This document shows, in pieces, positions 18,735-26,453 of a stretch of 64,000 nucleotides of DNA. Numbering within the stretch: position 1 is the first letter of the stretch; each line of letters opens with the position of its first letter. A model generated the notes under the pieces. It made no database searches, was not told the origin of the DNA, and worked only from the letters and a program-made list of their open reading frames with translations. The stretch is from Hespellia stercorisuis DSM 15480 (GTDB taxonomy: Bacteria; Bacillota; Clostridia; Lachnospirales; Lachnospiraceae): the NCBI RefSeq assembly GCF_900142165.1, contig NZ_FQZY01000016.1:23728-87727 (forward strand). The letters are read 5' to 3'. A program made the translations under genes and the position numbers.

Positions 18735-19534
18735 TGGGAAGATTAGAAATCAAGGATCTTCATTTCTCTTATACAGAGAATGAAGAGATATTAAAGGGAA
18801 TCGATCTGGTGCTTGATCAGCAGTCTACAGCGATTATCGGACAGAACGGTGCAGGAAAAACTACATTTGTTAAGTTGTTAAAAGGTTTATTACAACCCAC
18901 TTCCGGTAAAATAGTGTATAATGGAACTGATTTGAGCAGTATGACAGTGGCACAGATCGCAAAGCATATCGGAATGGTATTCCAGAATCCGAATGATCAG
19001 ATTTTCAAAAATTCAGTCATCGACGAAGTTATGTTCGGACCGATGCAGGTCGGCATGTCGAAGGAAGAGGCGAAAGTCCACGCGATGGATGCACTTGAGA
19101 TGGTTGGGATGGAGAAAAAATGCAAGGTGAATCCGTATGATCTTGGACTATCAGAACGCAAACTGATCTCCATTGCAGCTATTCTGGCAATGGATCCGGA
19201 AGTCATCATCTTTGATGAGCCAACCATCGCCCAGGATTATGCCGGAAAGAAATGTATCGGCGAAATTGTGGAGCATCTGAGAAACCAGGGGAAGCTGGTG
19301 CTTACCATTATCCATGACATGGATTTTGTGGCAGAGCATTTTGACCGCGCCGTTGTATTTGCGAAGGGTGGCGTGCTTCTGGACGGCGATCCGAAACAGG
19401 TATTTTCGAGAGCCGAAATTCTGGAAAAAGCGTTTCTGGAGCAGCCAAATGTGACCAGGCTCTGTCATGCACTTGGATACGAAGAAACATTTTTGACGAC
19501 AGACGATTTTGTGGAATATAAGAAAGGGCAGTAA
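18731..19534 (+). CDS. ECF transporter ATPase A2 with altered signature motif
   Basis: A 267-aa ABC ATPase, partner of A1. Walker A GQNGAGKTT, Q-loop VFQNPNDQ and switch His TIIHDMDF are normal. The signature LSGGQ is replaced by GLSERKLISIA, and Walker B is followed by EPTIAQDYAG rather than EPTSGLDP. One of the two composite ATP sites would therefore be asymmetric. deoB begins two bases after the stop. Confidence 0.88.
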   Translation: MMGRLEIKDLHFSYTENEEILKGIDLVLDQQSTAIIGQNGAGKTTFVKLLKGLLQPTSGKIVYNGTDLSSMTVAQIAKHIGMVFQNPNDQIFKNSVIDEVMFGPMQVGMSKEEAKVHAMDALEMVGMEKKCKVNPYDLGLSERKLISIAAILAMDPEVIIFDEPTIAQDYAGKKCIGEIVEHLRNQGKLVLTIIHDMDFVAEHFDRAVVFAKGGVLLDGDPKQVFSRAEILEKAFLEQPNVTRLCHALGYEETFLTTDDFVEYKKGQ

Positions 19535-19536
19535 TT

Positions 19537-20706
19537 ATGAAAAAAAGAGTATTCTTGATTGTGTTGGACAGTGCCGGAGTGGGTGAAGCACCGGATGCGG
19601 ATCAATTTGGTGATGTGGGCTGTGATACATTTGGAACCTGCGTAAGAAGCGGAAAGCTTCATGTTCCGAACATGAGCAGACTGGGACTTTATAATATTGA
19701 TGGAACATCTTTTAGAAAGGAACAAGAGGATGTCAGCGGGTGTTACGGAAAGCTGCAGGAGCAGTCAGCCGGGAAAGATACCACAGTCGGACACTGGGAG
19801 ATTGCCGGGATGATTTCCCACCAGGCAATGCCGACCTATCCGAATGGATTTCCCAAGGAGGTCATCGAAGAGTTTGAGGCAATGACCGGGCGGAAGGCAC
19901 TCTGCAATCAGGTATACTCAGGGACAGATGTCATCCGGGATTATGGAAAAGAGCAGGTAGAGACCGGAGGTCTGATCGTCTACACTTCGGCAGACAGTGT
20001 GTTCCAGATCGCGGCACATGAGGAGGTTGTTCCACTGGAAGAACTGTATGATATCTGCAGAAAAACAAGAGCTATGCTGCAGGGGGAACATGGAGTGGGA
20101 CGCGTGATAGCAAGACCGTTTGTGGGAACCTACCCTGACTATACCCGTACGGTGAACCGCCATGATTTTTCACTGGAGCCGCCAAAGGACACAATGTTAG
20201 ATACACTAAAGGCGGCGGGGTTGGACACCATCGGTGTGGGAAAAATCTATGATATCTTTGCCGGAAAGGGCGTACAGGAGACCTATGCCAATGAGGGAAA
20301 TAAGATCAATATGGAGCGGACACTTTCCCTTCTGGAAAAGGATTTCCACGGACTCTGCTTCGTGAATCTGGTAGATTTTGATATGCTTTATGGTCACCGT
20401 AATGATATCCCGGGCTATGTAAACGCACTGAATGAGGTGGATGTACAGCTCGGTCAGTTCATGGAGAAAATGGCTCCGGAGGATCTTCTGATCATCACTG
20501 CAGACCACGGATGTGACCCGGGCTTTAAAGGGACGGATCACAGCAGAGAGTATATCCCGGTTCTTTGTTACGGCGAGAGCCTGAAAAAAAATGTGAATCT
20601 GGGTATGCGCAGCAGCTATGCAGACATTGCACAGACAGTGATGGAGTATCTTGGAGTGGCTTATGAGGGAGACGGAGATAGTTTTTTTGCGGAGATAGAA
20701 AAATAA
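19537..20706 (+). CDS. deoB: Phosphopentomutase
   Basis: Interconverts (deoxy)ribose 1-phosphate and 5-phosphate, completing nucleoside catabolism after Udp. The 389-aa alkaline-phosphatase-superfamily protein has the metal site IVLDSAGVGEAPDA, the phospho-acceptor Thr segment GKDTTVGHWE near residue 85, and the second metal cluster DFDMLYGHRND and ADHGCDP. Length is typical. It ends the crp-udp-ecf-deoB block. Confidence 0.94.
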   Translation: MKKRVFLIVLDSAGVGEAPDADQFGDVGCDTFGTCVRSGKLHVPNMSRLGLYNIDGTSFRKEQEDVSGCYGKLQEQSAGKDTTVGHWEIAGMISHQAMPTYPNGFPKEVIEEFEAMTGRKALCNQVYSGTDVIRDYGKEQVETGGLIVYTSADSVFQIAAHEEVVPLEELYDICRKTRAMLQGEHGVGRVIARPFVGTYPDYTRTVNRHDFSLEPPKDTMLDTLKAAGLDTIGVGKIYDIFAGKGVQETYANEGNKINMERTLSLLEKDFHGLCFVNLVDFDMLYGHRNDIPGYVNALNEVDVQLGQFMEKMAPEDLLIITADHGCDPGFKGTDHSREYIPVLCYGESLKKNVNLGMRSSYADIAQTVMEYLGVAYEGDGDSFFAEIEK

Positions 20707-20740
20707 AAAAGAGATAGAAAAATAGATCGTAAAATTGTTG

Positions 20741-20776
20741 TCCCCGGGTTGTGCAAAAGAAGTCCACGGCCCGGGG
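20741..20776 (+). terminator. Strong hairpin after deoB
   Basis: TCCCCGGGTTGTG (20741-20753) pairs with CACGGCCCGGGGA (about 20764-20776), counting two G-T pairs. It lacks a T-run, so termination is likely but not typical. The remaining bases to 20968 hold no clear gene. Confidence 0.55.
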
Positions 20777-20968
20777 ATAAATAGTATAAAAGCAAAGTGA
20801 TTTCGGATATAGAATGTTAACTTGAACTACCTGCCTGGAAAGTGTAAATCTTTGATTGGGTGTAGAATAATATGAGGGTATGTGATAAAATTATAATAAG
20901 AATGTAATGAAAGATGTAATGAAAGATCAATTGTTGAAACGAACAAGATAGAAGAAAAACGGTGAGCG

Positions 20969-23305
20969 ATGGGAGCAAAACAAAGTATACTGGTAGTTGA
21001 AGATGAGCCGATCAACAGAAGAATATTGCGGAAGATGCTGACAGACAAGTATGAGGTGGTTGAAGCTGAAAACGGTGCAGCTGCACTGACACTGCTGGAA
21101 GGTCATCAGGAAAAGTTTGCGGCAGTGCTTCTGGACATCATGATGCCGGTGATGGACGGGTATGAATTTCTGGATATCATCAGACAGAAGAAGATGACAG
21201 ACATTCCGATTATTGTCATGACGGGTAGCAACGATGTCCAGACCGAAAAGCAAGTGCTGGATGCCGGGGCCTGGGATTTTGTCACAAAGCCTTATAATTC
21301 CAAGGTGTTATTCAGCAGACTGAAAAATGCGATTGCGCGGAGCCAGGTATCTGTTTATAAAAGACTGCAGAAATTGGCGGCGCATGATTCGCTGACCGGA
21401 CTTTACAATCGGGGACGAATGTTTGCGGATACCCGGGCGATGCTGAAAGAACACCCGGATATACCGTTTGTTTTTGTGCGTCTTGATATTGATCATTTTG
21501 CACTGTATAACTCTGCCTTTGGCGAGGAAGAGGGCGATGCACTGCTCTGCTATCTTGCGGGCGCACTGAGTGACAGCATCGAAGGGGAAGAACTGATCAC
21601 CTACGGAAGAATCACTTCGGATGTGTTCGGCGTATGCATGAGCTGCGACGGTGATAAAAAACAGCTGGAAAACTGGGTGTTTCAGATACAGAAACGGTTG
21701 TCTGAATACCGGAAGGATTATCTGTTGGAGATCTCAGCGGGAATCTATGTGATAGAAGACCCTTCCCTCAGCGTGGAGGAGTGCTATCTCCGTGCGTCCA
21801 TGGGTGCGCAGAAATGCAAGAGCCAGTACGGAAAGCATATCGGCTATTATGATATCGGAACGGTGAATAAGACGACGGAAGAACTGACGATTGTCAATGA
21901 GATGCAGAATGCATTGGACACGGAGCAGTTTGTGGTCTATTTACAGCCGAAGGTGAATATAACGACGGAGAAGACCTGTGGTGCCGAGGCACTGGTGCGT
22001 TGGGTTCACCCGCAGAAGGGACTGGTCTCTCCGGGAGTGTTCATTCCTGTCTTTGAGCGGAATGGATTTATTGCAGCACTGGATTATTACATGTGGGAGC
22101 ATACCTGCATGATGCTGCGCGACTGGATGGACTCGGGATATCAGACGATTCCAGTCTCGGTCAACATTTCCAGGGTGAGTCTGTACAATCCGCAGGTGAT
22201 TGAACTTCTGGTCGGTCTGGTCGAAAAATATGGTATCGGCTACAAGGCACTTCAGCTGGAAATCACGGAGAGTGCTTACATGACGGATCCGGATCTGATG
22301 CTGCAGACGATTCATACTCTGCGCGAAAAAGGATTTATGATTCTTGTGGATGATTTCGGAAGCGGCTATTCATCGCTCAACACATTGAAAGATGTGGAGG
22401 CGGATATCCTGAAGGTGGATATGAAGTTCCTTCCGGTTGGAAATGAAGTCGAGAAGGGCGAAATTATTCTGGCATCCGTCATTAAGATGGCCAACTGGCT
22501 CGGAATGGAGGTCGTGGTGGAGGGAGTTGAGACCAGGGAGCAGAAGGACTTTCTGACCGGTGTCGGCTGCAACTACATTCAGGGGTATTACTATTCAAGA
22601 CCCATTCCGCGGGATGAGTTTGAATCCAAATATATTTTTAAGACTGTGGAGACAGAGGAAAAAAAGGCACCGTTTCACAACGTGACGGTGCTGGTGGTAG
22701 ATGACATTGAACTTGACCGGACATTGCTGGAGGAACATTTTGCGAGCCGTTATCATATCCACCAGTGTGAATGTGCGGAGGAGGCGCTGACCTATCTGCA
22801 GAACCATAAGAAGCAGGTGAGGCTGATTCTTACGGACGATACGCTGCCGGGAATGAGCGGTCTGGATTTCCTTGTTTACTGTCAGAATGATCCGGAACTG
22901 CATTTGATTCCGAAGATCATGCTCACGGCGGACGACAGACCGGAGAATCTGGCAAAAGCGTTTCGGTGCGGGGCGTATGATGTCCTCTCCAAACCGCTGG
23001 TCTGGGAGATTGTGGACGCGAGAGTTGGTCGCATCATGGACATCAGTGAGCGGTACCGGAATTTCCAGAAATGGAAATACGATGCGGGGGCTTTGAAAGA
23101 GAACGAGCGAACTGTGGATTCCTTAGACGCATTGCTCACGAGAGCGGATCATGAGATCCGGACTCCGATGCACGCGATTATTCAGGAAACCACACTGGCG
23201 ATGAACGGAATGGATGCACAGAATTATGCGCAGGTGGAGGAATGTCTCAAAAAGATCGAACGCTCCTCCCGGCATCTGCTTGAGCTGATCAACGATGCAT
23301 CCTGA
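20969..23305 (+). CDS. Response regulator with degenerate GGDEF, EAL, second receiver and lone HisKA
   Basis: 778 aa, cytosolic. Receiver 1 has phospho-Asp at about residue 56 (LLDIMMP). The GGDEF domain (about 130-300) has TSDVF in place of GGDEF, so cyclase activity is doubtful. The EAL domain (about 310-555) looks active: EALVRW near 340, LEITESAY, LVDDFGSGYSSL, VVEGVE and QGYYYSRP. Receiver 2 spans about 573-690. The C-terminus has a HisKA dimer box with its His near 728 (ADHEIRTPMHA) but stops at LLELINDAS, where a kinase would continue into the ATPase domain. That stop lies about 60 bases from the element end. Likely function: phosphorylation-controlled c-di-GMP hydrolysis. The missing ATPase suggests truncation or a use as phosphotransfer module. 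Confidence 0.85.
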   Translation: MGAKQSILVVEDEPINRRILRKMLTDKYEVVEAENGAAALTLLEGHQEKFAAVLLDIMMPVMDGYEFLDIIRQKKMTDIPIIVMTGSNDVQTEKQVLDAGAWDFVTKPYNSKVLFSRLKNAIARSQVSVYKRLQKLAAHDSLTGLYNRGRMFADTRAMLKEHPDIPFVFVRLDIDHFALYNSAFGEEEGDALLCYLAGALSDSIEGEELITYGRITSDVFGVCMSCDGDKKQLENWVFQIQKRLSEYRKDYLLEISAGIYVIEDPSLSVEECYLRASMGAQKCKSQYGKHIGYYDIGTVNKTTEELTIVNEMQNALDTEQFVVYLQPKVNITTEKTCGAEALVRWVHPQKGLVSPGVFIPVFERNGFIAALDYYMWEHTCMMLRDWMDSGYQTIPVSVNISRVSLYNPQVIELLVGLVEKYGIGYKALQLEITESAYMTDPDLMLQTIHTLREKGFMILVDDFGSGYSSLNTLKDVEADILKVDMKFLPVGNEVEKGEIILASVIKMANWLGMEVVVEGVETREQKDFLTGVGCNYIQGYYYSRPIPRDEFESKYIFKTVETEEKKAPFHNVTVLVVDDIELDRTLLEEHFASRYHIHQCECAEEALTYLQNHKKQVRLILTDDTLPGMSGLDFLVYCQNDPELHLIPKIMLTADDRPENLAKAFRCGAYDVLSKPLVWEIVDARVGRIMDISERYRNFQKWKYDAGALKENERTVDSLDALLTRADHEIRTPMHAIIQETTLAMNGMDAQNYAQVEECLKKIERSSRHLLELINDAS

Positions 23306-23336
23306 CGCAAAAGATCCGCAGCACAGCGATGACAGC

Positions 23337-23394
23337 GCAGCCACGAATTTGTGTGTGCCTCGGCGTACCGCAACAAAGGGTATGATTTTACGAT
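23337..23394 (+). other. attR: right junction of the integrated element
   Basis: AATTTGT at 23346-23352 is the left arm of the reconstructed attP, 12 bases before the core GT (23365-23366). Host coding sequence resumes at T23366 within shared GTACCG (23365-23370). Confidence 0.8.
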
Positions 23395-23950
23395 TACATC
23401 GTCCACGGCATTTGATCACAAATGGATTGCAAACCGCAATGTTTATGATACAATATCGGCGATAACCGATGAGCTGTTTGCAAACTATTTGTCCAGACCG
23501 AATGTCAGACAGCCGATTCTGACACAGTATTGTGACGGAAGACAGGTGAGTTGTCCCGACTGGATGACCCAGTGGGGGAGTAAATCTCTGGGGGATCAGG
23601 GATATGCTCCGATTGAAATACTCCGGTACTATTACGGCGATGATATGTATATCAATATAGCACAGGAAATATCAGGAGTTCCGAGCTCCTGGCCTGGGTA
23701 TACGCTGGAGGTGGGATCAGAGGGGGAAAAAGTAAGACAGATACAGGAGCAGCTCAATGTGATCGCAGGGGCTTACCCCGCCATCCCGAAGATATCCGTG
23801 GACGGCAGGTACGGTCAGGAAACAGCAGATGCAGTCCGCGTGTTTCAGTCTGTATTTGGCCTTCCCGAGACCGGAACGGTGGATTATAAGACATGGTACA
23901 AAATATCTGAGATCTATGTCGGGGTATCACGGATTGCAGAATTAGTATGA
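23366..23950 (+). pseudogene. Peptidoglycan-binding / SpoIID-like protein, C-terminal part (interrupted)
   Basis: 194 residues continuing the fragment that ends at 7821. The open frame extends back to 23351 with a few element-derived residues. It begins YRNKGYDFTITSSTAFDHKW, continues a SpoIID/LytB-like domain (LTQYCDGRQVSCPDWMTQWG), and ends with a peptidoglycan-binding type 1 domain (VGSEGEKVRQIQEQLN, VDGRYGQETADAVRVFQ). No ribosome site stands at the truncated 5' end, so it is probably not translated while the element is in place. Excision gives the codons TGG TAC CGC AAC across the joint, restoring frame exactly. Confidence 0.85.
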
Positions 23951-23992
23951 CCTCGCGAAAGAGGTAAAAGAGTGTAACAGGAGAAGAGACAG

Positions 23993-25189
23993 ATGTCCAG
24001 ACGTCGAAGAAGAAACACAGGCTTGAAAATCATTCTTTTTATCGTTATTGTCTGTGTGACGACGGGAGTGATTTACTGGAAAATGGAACCAGTGACAGAT
24101 AAGATACGGAATATCGTGAATGAGAAGAGCAGTATTCCGTTTACAGAGAATACGATCGAGGAAAGTGCGGTGGCAACGCAGTATTATTATCAGCAGCTGT
24201 CCGAGGACGAGAAGATCGTGTACAAAGAAATCCTCCAGGGTGTGCAGGAAGAACAGGGAGAAATCTATCTGCACACCACAGCGGCGGATCGGGTCGGGGC
24301 GGTGTATACCAGTGTAATTTATGATTTTCCGGAATTATTCTGGTGCACCGGGGAGGCATCGACCACCTCCTACAATGATTATTCAGTGATGCAGCCGCTC
24401 TATGCCTGCACGGGTGAGACGAGAGAGCAGATGAAGGCCGGGATCGAACAGGCGGCAGATGTGTGCATTTCTGGAATGGATCCAAATGCGGGAACCTATG
24501 ACAAGGTGAAATATATTTACGAATACATCGTAAATACGACGGATTATGATATCAATGCCGAGTACAGTCAGAATATCTACAGTGTTCTTGTTAATAAAGT
24601 TTCTGTGTGTGCGGGCTATTCCAGGACGATGCAGTATCTGCTGCAAAAATGCGGAATCGAAGGTATGTATGTGACCGGAGTCATCAATGAAACGATGGAG
24701 GCACATGCATGGAATATTGTGAACTGTGACGGCGGATACTATCAGGTGGATGTGACGTGGGGAGATCCGGTGTTCCTGCAGCAGGAGGAAGATACGGCTC
24801 AGCCGGAATCCAACATCAATTACGATTATCTGTGCTGCACGGACAGTGAGATATACAAGACCCATACGGTGGATACAGAAGTCGTGTTTCCGGCCTGCAC
24901 ATCCATGGCGTATAACTATTATATCCTGAACGGCATGTACTACGATACATTTGATGCCGATATCTGTCTGAATGCTATGAACGACACCATCTACAGCGGC
25001 GGACCGCAGACGGTCTTCAAGTTTGCCAATGATGAGGTGTATCATCAGGCACATGATATGATAATCAATGATCTTCTGCAGCGTGCAGCGCAGAATCTCC
25101 TGCAGAATTATGGCCTGATGCAGACAAATTCTTCTTACATCGACGATCCGCAGATGGATAAGATTGTGATCATGTGGAGCTATCAGTAA
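23993..25189 (+). CDS. Membrane-anchored transglutaminase-like protein
   Basis: 398 aa. Basic start MSRRRRR and a hydrophobic segment at about residues 10-28 give an N-terminal anchor with the rest outside. The transglutaminase/protease-like triad is present: Cys in SVCAGYS (near 205), His in EAHAWNIV (near 236) and Asp in YQVDVTWGD (near 251). Likely role: extracytoplasmic peptidase or wall-associated processing; substrate unknown. It lies 42 bases after the split peptidoglycan-binding gene and AGGAGAAGAG precedes the ATG, so the two may be functionally linked. Confidence 0.82.
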   Translation: MSRRRRRNTGLKIILFIVIVCVTTGVIYWKMEPVTDKIRNIVNEKSSIPFTENTIEESAVATQYYYQQLSEDEKIVYKEILQGVQEEQGEIYLHTTAADRVGAVYTSVIYDFPELFWCTGEASTTSYNDYSVMQPLYACTGETREQMKAGIEQAADVCISGMDPNAGTYDKVKYIYEYIVNTTDYDINAEYSQNIYSVLVNKVSVCAGYSRTMQYLLQKCGIEGMYVTGVINETMEAHAWNIVNCDGGYYQVDVTWGDPVFLQQEEDTAQPESNINYDYLCCTDSEIYKTHTVDTEVVFPACTSMAYNYYILNGMYYDTFDADICLNAMNDTIYSGGPQTVFKFANDEVYHQAHDMIINDLLQRAAQNLLQNYGLMQTNSSYIDDPQMDKIVIMWSYQ

Positions 25190-25254
25190 CCGGGATTCCG
25201 GGAACAGTTCTAAATAGTTACAATTATTTATAATAAATAGATGGGAGAATATTG

Positions 25255-25283
25255 TTGAAAAAGAAAAGAAGATGTTGTATAAT
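25255..25283 (+). promoter_or_regulatory. Promoter of carAB
   Basis: TTGAAA (25255-25260) and a perfect TATAAT (25278-25283) with a 17-base spacer, giving a leader of about 90 bases before carA. Confidence 0.75.
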
Positions 25284-25301
25284 CATATGAAAGTTTGAGA
25301 A

Positions 25302-25338
25302 AGAGGGCGCTCTGGAAGAAAGACTCCAAGAGTGCCTT
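25302..25338 (+). promoter_or_regulatory. Leader hairpin before carA, possible attenuator
   Basis: AGAGGGCGCTCTGGA near 25302 pairs imperfectly with CTCCAAGAGTGCCTTT near 25324. It is in the transcribed leader and is followed by TTTATTATG, a poor T-run. It may attenuate transcription, but no PyrR-binding consensus was recognised. Confidence 0.4.
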
Positions 25339-25382
25339 TATTATGCAATACGATAAACAAAGTGAAGGGAAAAGGTGAAAAA

Positions 25383-26453
25383 ATGAAAGCGTTTCTTATA
25401 TTAGAAGACAGAACTGTGTTTACGGGAACGAGCATTGGCTCCACAAGAGATATGATTAGTGAAATCGTCTTTAATACCTCTATGACAGGTTATTTGGAGG
25501 TGCTTACAGACCCTTCTTATGCAGGACAGGCCGTGGTTATGACTTATCCGCTGATTGGAAATTATGGAATTACACCGGACATGGAATCTAAAAAAGCATG
25601 GCCGGATGGCTATATTGTTAGAGAATTGTCCCGAATGCCGAGCAACTTCCGTTGTGAGGGTAGCATTCAGGACTTTTTAAAAGCCCAGGATATTCCGGGA
25701 ATAGCCGGAATTGATACCAGAGCACTCACGAAGATCCTCCGCGAGAAGGGAACCATGAACGGGATGATCACAACGAATGAGAATTATGATCTGGATGAGA
25801 TTATTCCGAAGCTGGCAGCCTACACGGTTGGGGATGTAGTTTCCAAAGTGACCTGCGAGGAGAAGTATACTATAGAAGGCGAAGGCAAAAAGGTTGCGCT
25901 GATGGATTTTGGTGCAAAAAATAACATCGCCAAATCTCTGAATCAGCGTGGATGTGAGGTGACGATTTATCCGGCACACACATCAGCGGACGAAATCATC
26001 GCATCGAAGCCGGACGGAATCATGCTGTCCAACGGACCTGGAGATCCGGCAGACTGCAAGGACATTATCAGAGAGATCAAAAAATTATATGACTCGGAGA
26101 TCCCAATCTTCGCAATCTGCCTCGGACACCAGCTGATGGCACTTGCGACGGGGGCTACCACGCACAAGCTGAAATACGGTCATCGCGGAGGCAATCATCC
26201 AGTGAAGGACCTGAGCAACAACAGAGTCTATATTTCCTCACAGAACCACGGATATGTGGTCGACACGGACAGCATTGACAAGAATATCGCAGCTCCAGCA
26301 TTCACCAATGTAAATGATGGCACGAACGAGGGACTGACTTATGTTGGAAAAAATATTTTCACCGTGCAGTTCCATCCAGAGGCATGCCCGGGTCCGCAGG
26401 ATTCCGGTTACCTGTTTGACAGATTTATTGAAATGATGGGAGGAAATAAATAA
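25383..26453 (+). CDS. carA: Carbamoyl-phosphate synthase small (glutaminase) subunit
   Basis: Hydrolyses glutamine and passes ammonia to CarB. 356 aa: the N-terminal CPSase small domain (TGYLEVLTDPSYAGQ) precedes a class I amidotransferase domain with SNGPGDP, nucleophile Cys in AICLGHQ (near 241) and FHPEA. The ATG at 25383 follows AAAGGTGA; an upstream in-frame start at 25332 lies within the leader hairpin and is unlikely. The TAATG junction with carB overlaps by one base. Confidence 0.96.
   Translation: MKAFLILEDRTVFTGTSIGSTRDMISEIVFNTSMTGYLEVLTDPSYAGQAVVMTYPLIGNYGITPDMESKKAWPDGYIVRELSRMPSNFRCEGSIQDFLKAQDIPGIAGIDTRALTKILREKGTMNGMITTNENYDLDEIIPKLAAYTVGDVVSKVTCEEKYTIEGEGKKVALMDFGAKNNIAKSLNQRGCEVTIYPAHTSADEIIASKPDGIMLSNGPGDPADCKDIIREIKKLYDSEIPIFAICLGHQLMALATGATTHKLKYGHRGGNHPVKDLSNNRVYISSQNHGYVVDTDSIDKNIAAPAFTNVNDGTNEGLTYVGKNIFTVQFHPEACPGPQDSGYLFDRFIEMMGGNK

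Larger units (their letters stand above)
7822..23365. mobile_element. 15.5-kb large-serine-recombinase element inserted in a peptidoglycan-binding gene
   Basis: The limits follow from three facts: the two halves of one gene flank it in frame, both junctions share GTACCG, and the joined ends form a symmetric attP. Left to right it carries a hybrid sensor kinase, a 50-aa ORF, a large serine recombinase, a secreted CC/3D protein (minus strand), a Crp-like regulator, udp, a four-gene ECF transporter, deoB, and a REC-GGDEF-EAL-REC-HisKA protein. No conjugation, replication, phage structural or transposase genes are present, so it is either non-autonomous or an intervening element that only excises. 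The recombinase sits 4 kb inside rather than at an end, which is unusual for such elements. Confidence 0.85.

Noticed and set aside
7822..23365. Element as prophage or conjugative element
   Set aside because: No capsid, tail, terminase, relaxase, mating-channel or replication genes are present.
7141..23950. Explaining the split gene by two independent paralogues or an inversion
   Set aside because: Fragments are complementary halves, same strand, in phase, and the att symmetry is centred on the junction. An inversion would flip one half. A chimeric assembly cannot be fully excluded but would not create the symmetric attP.
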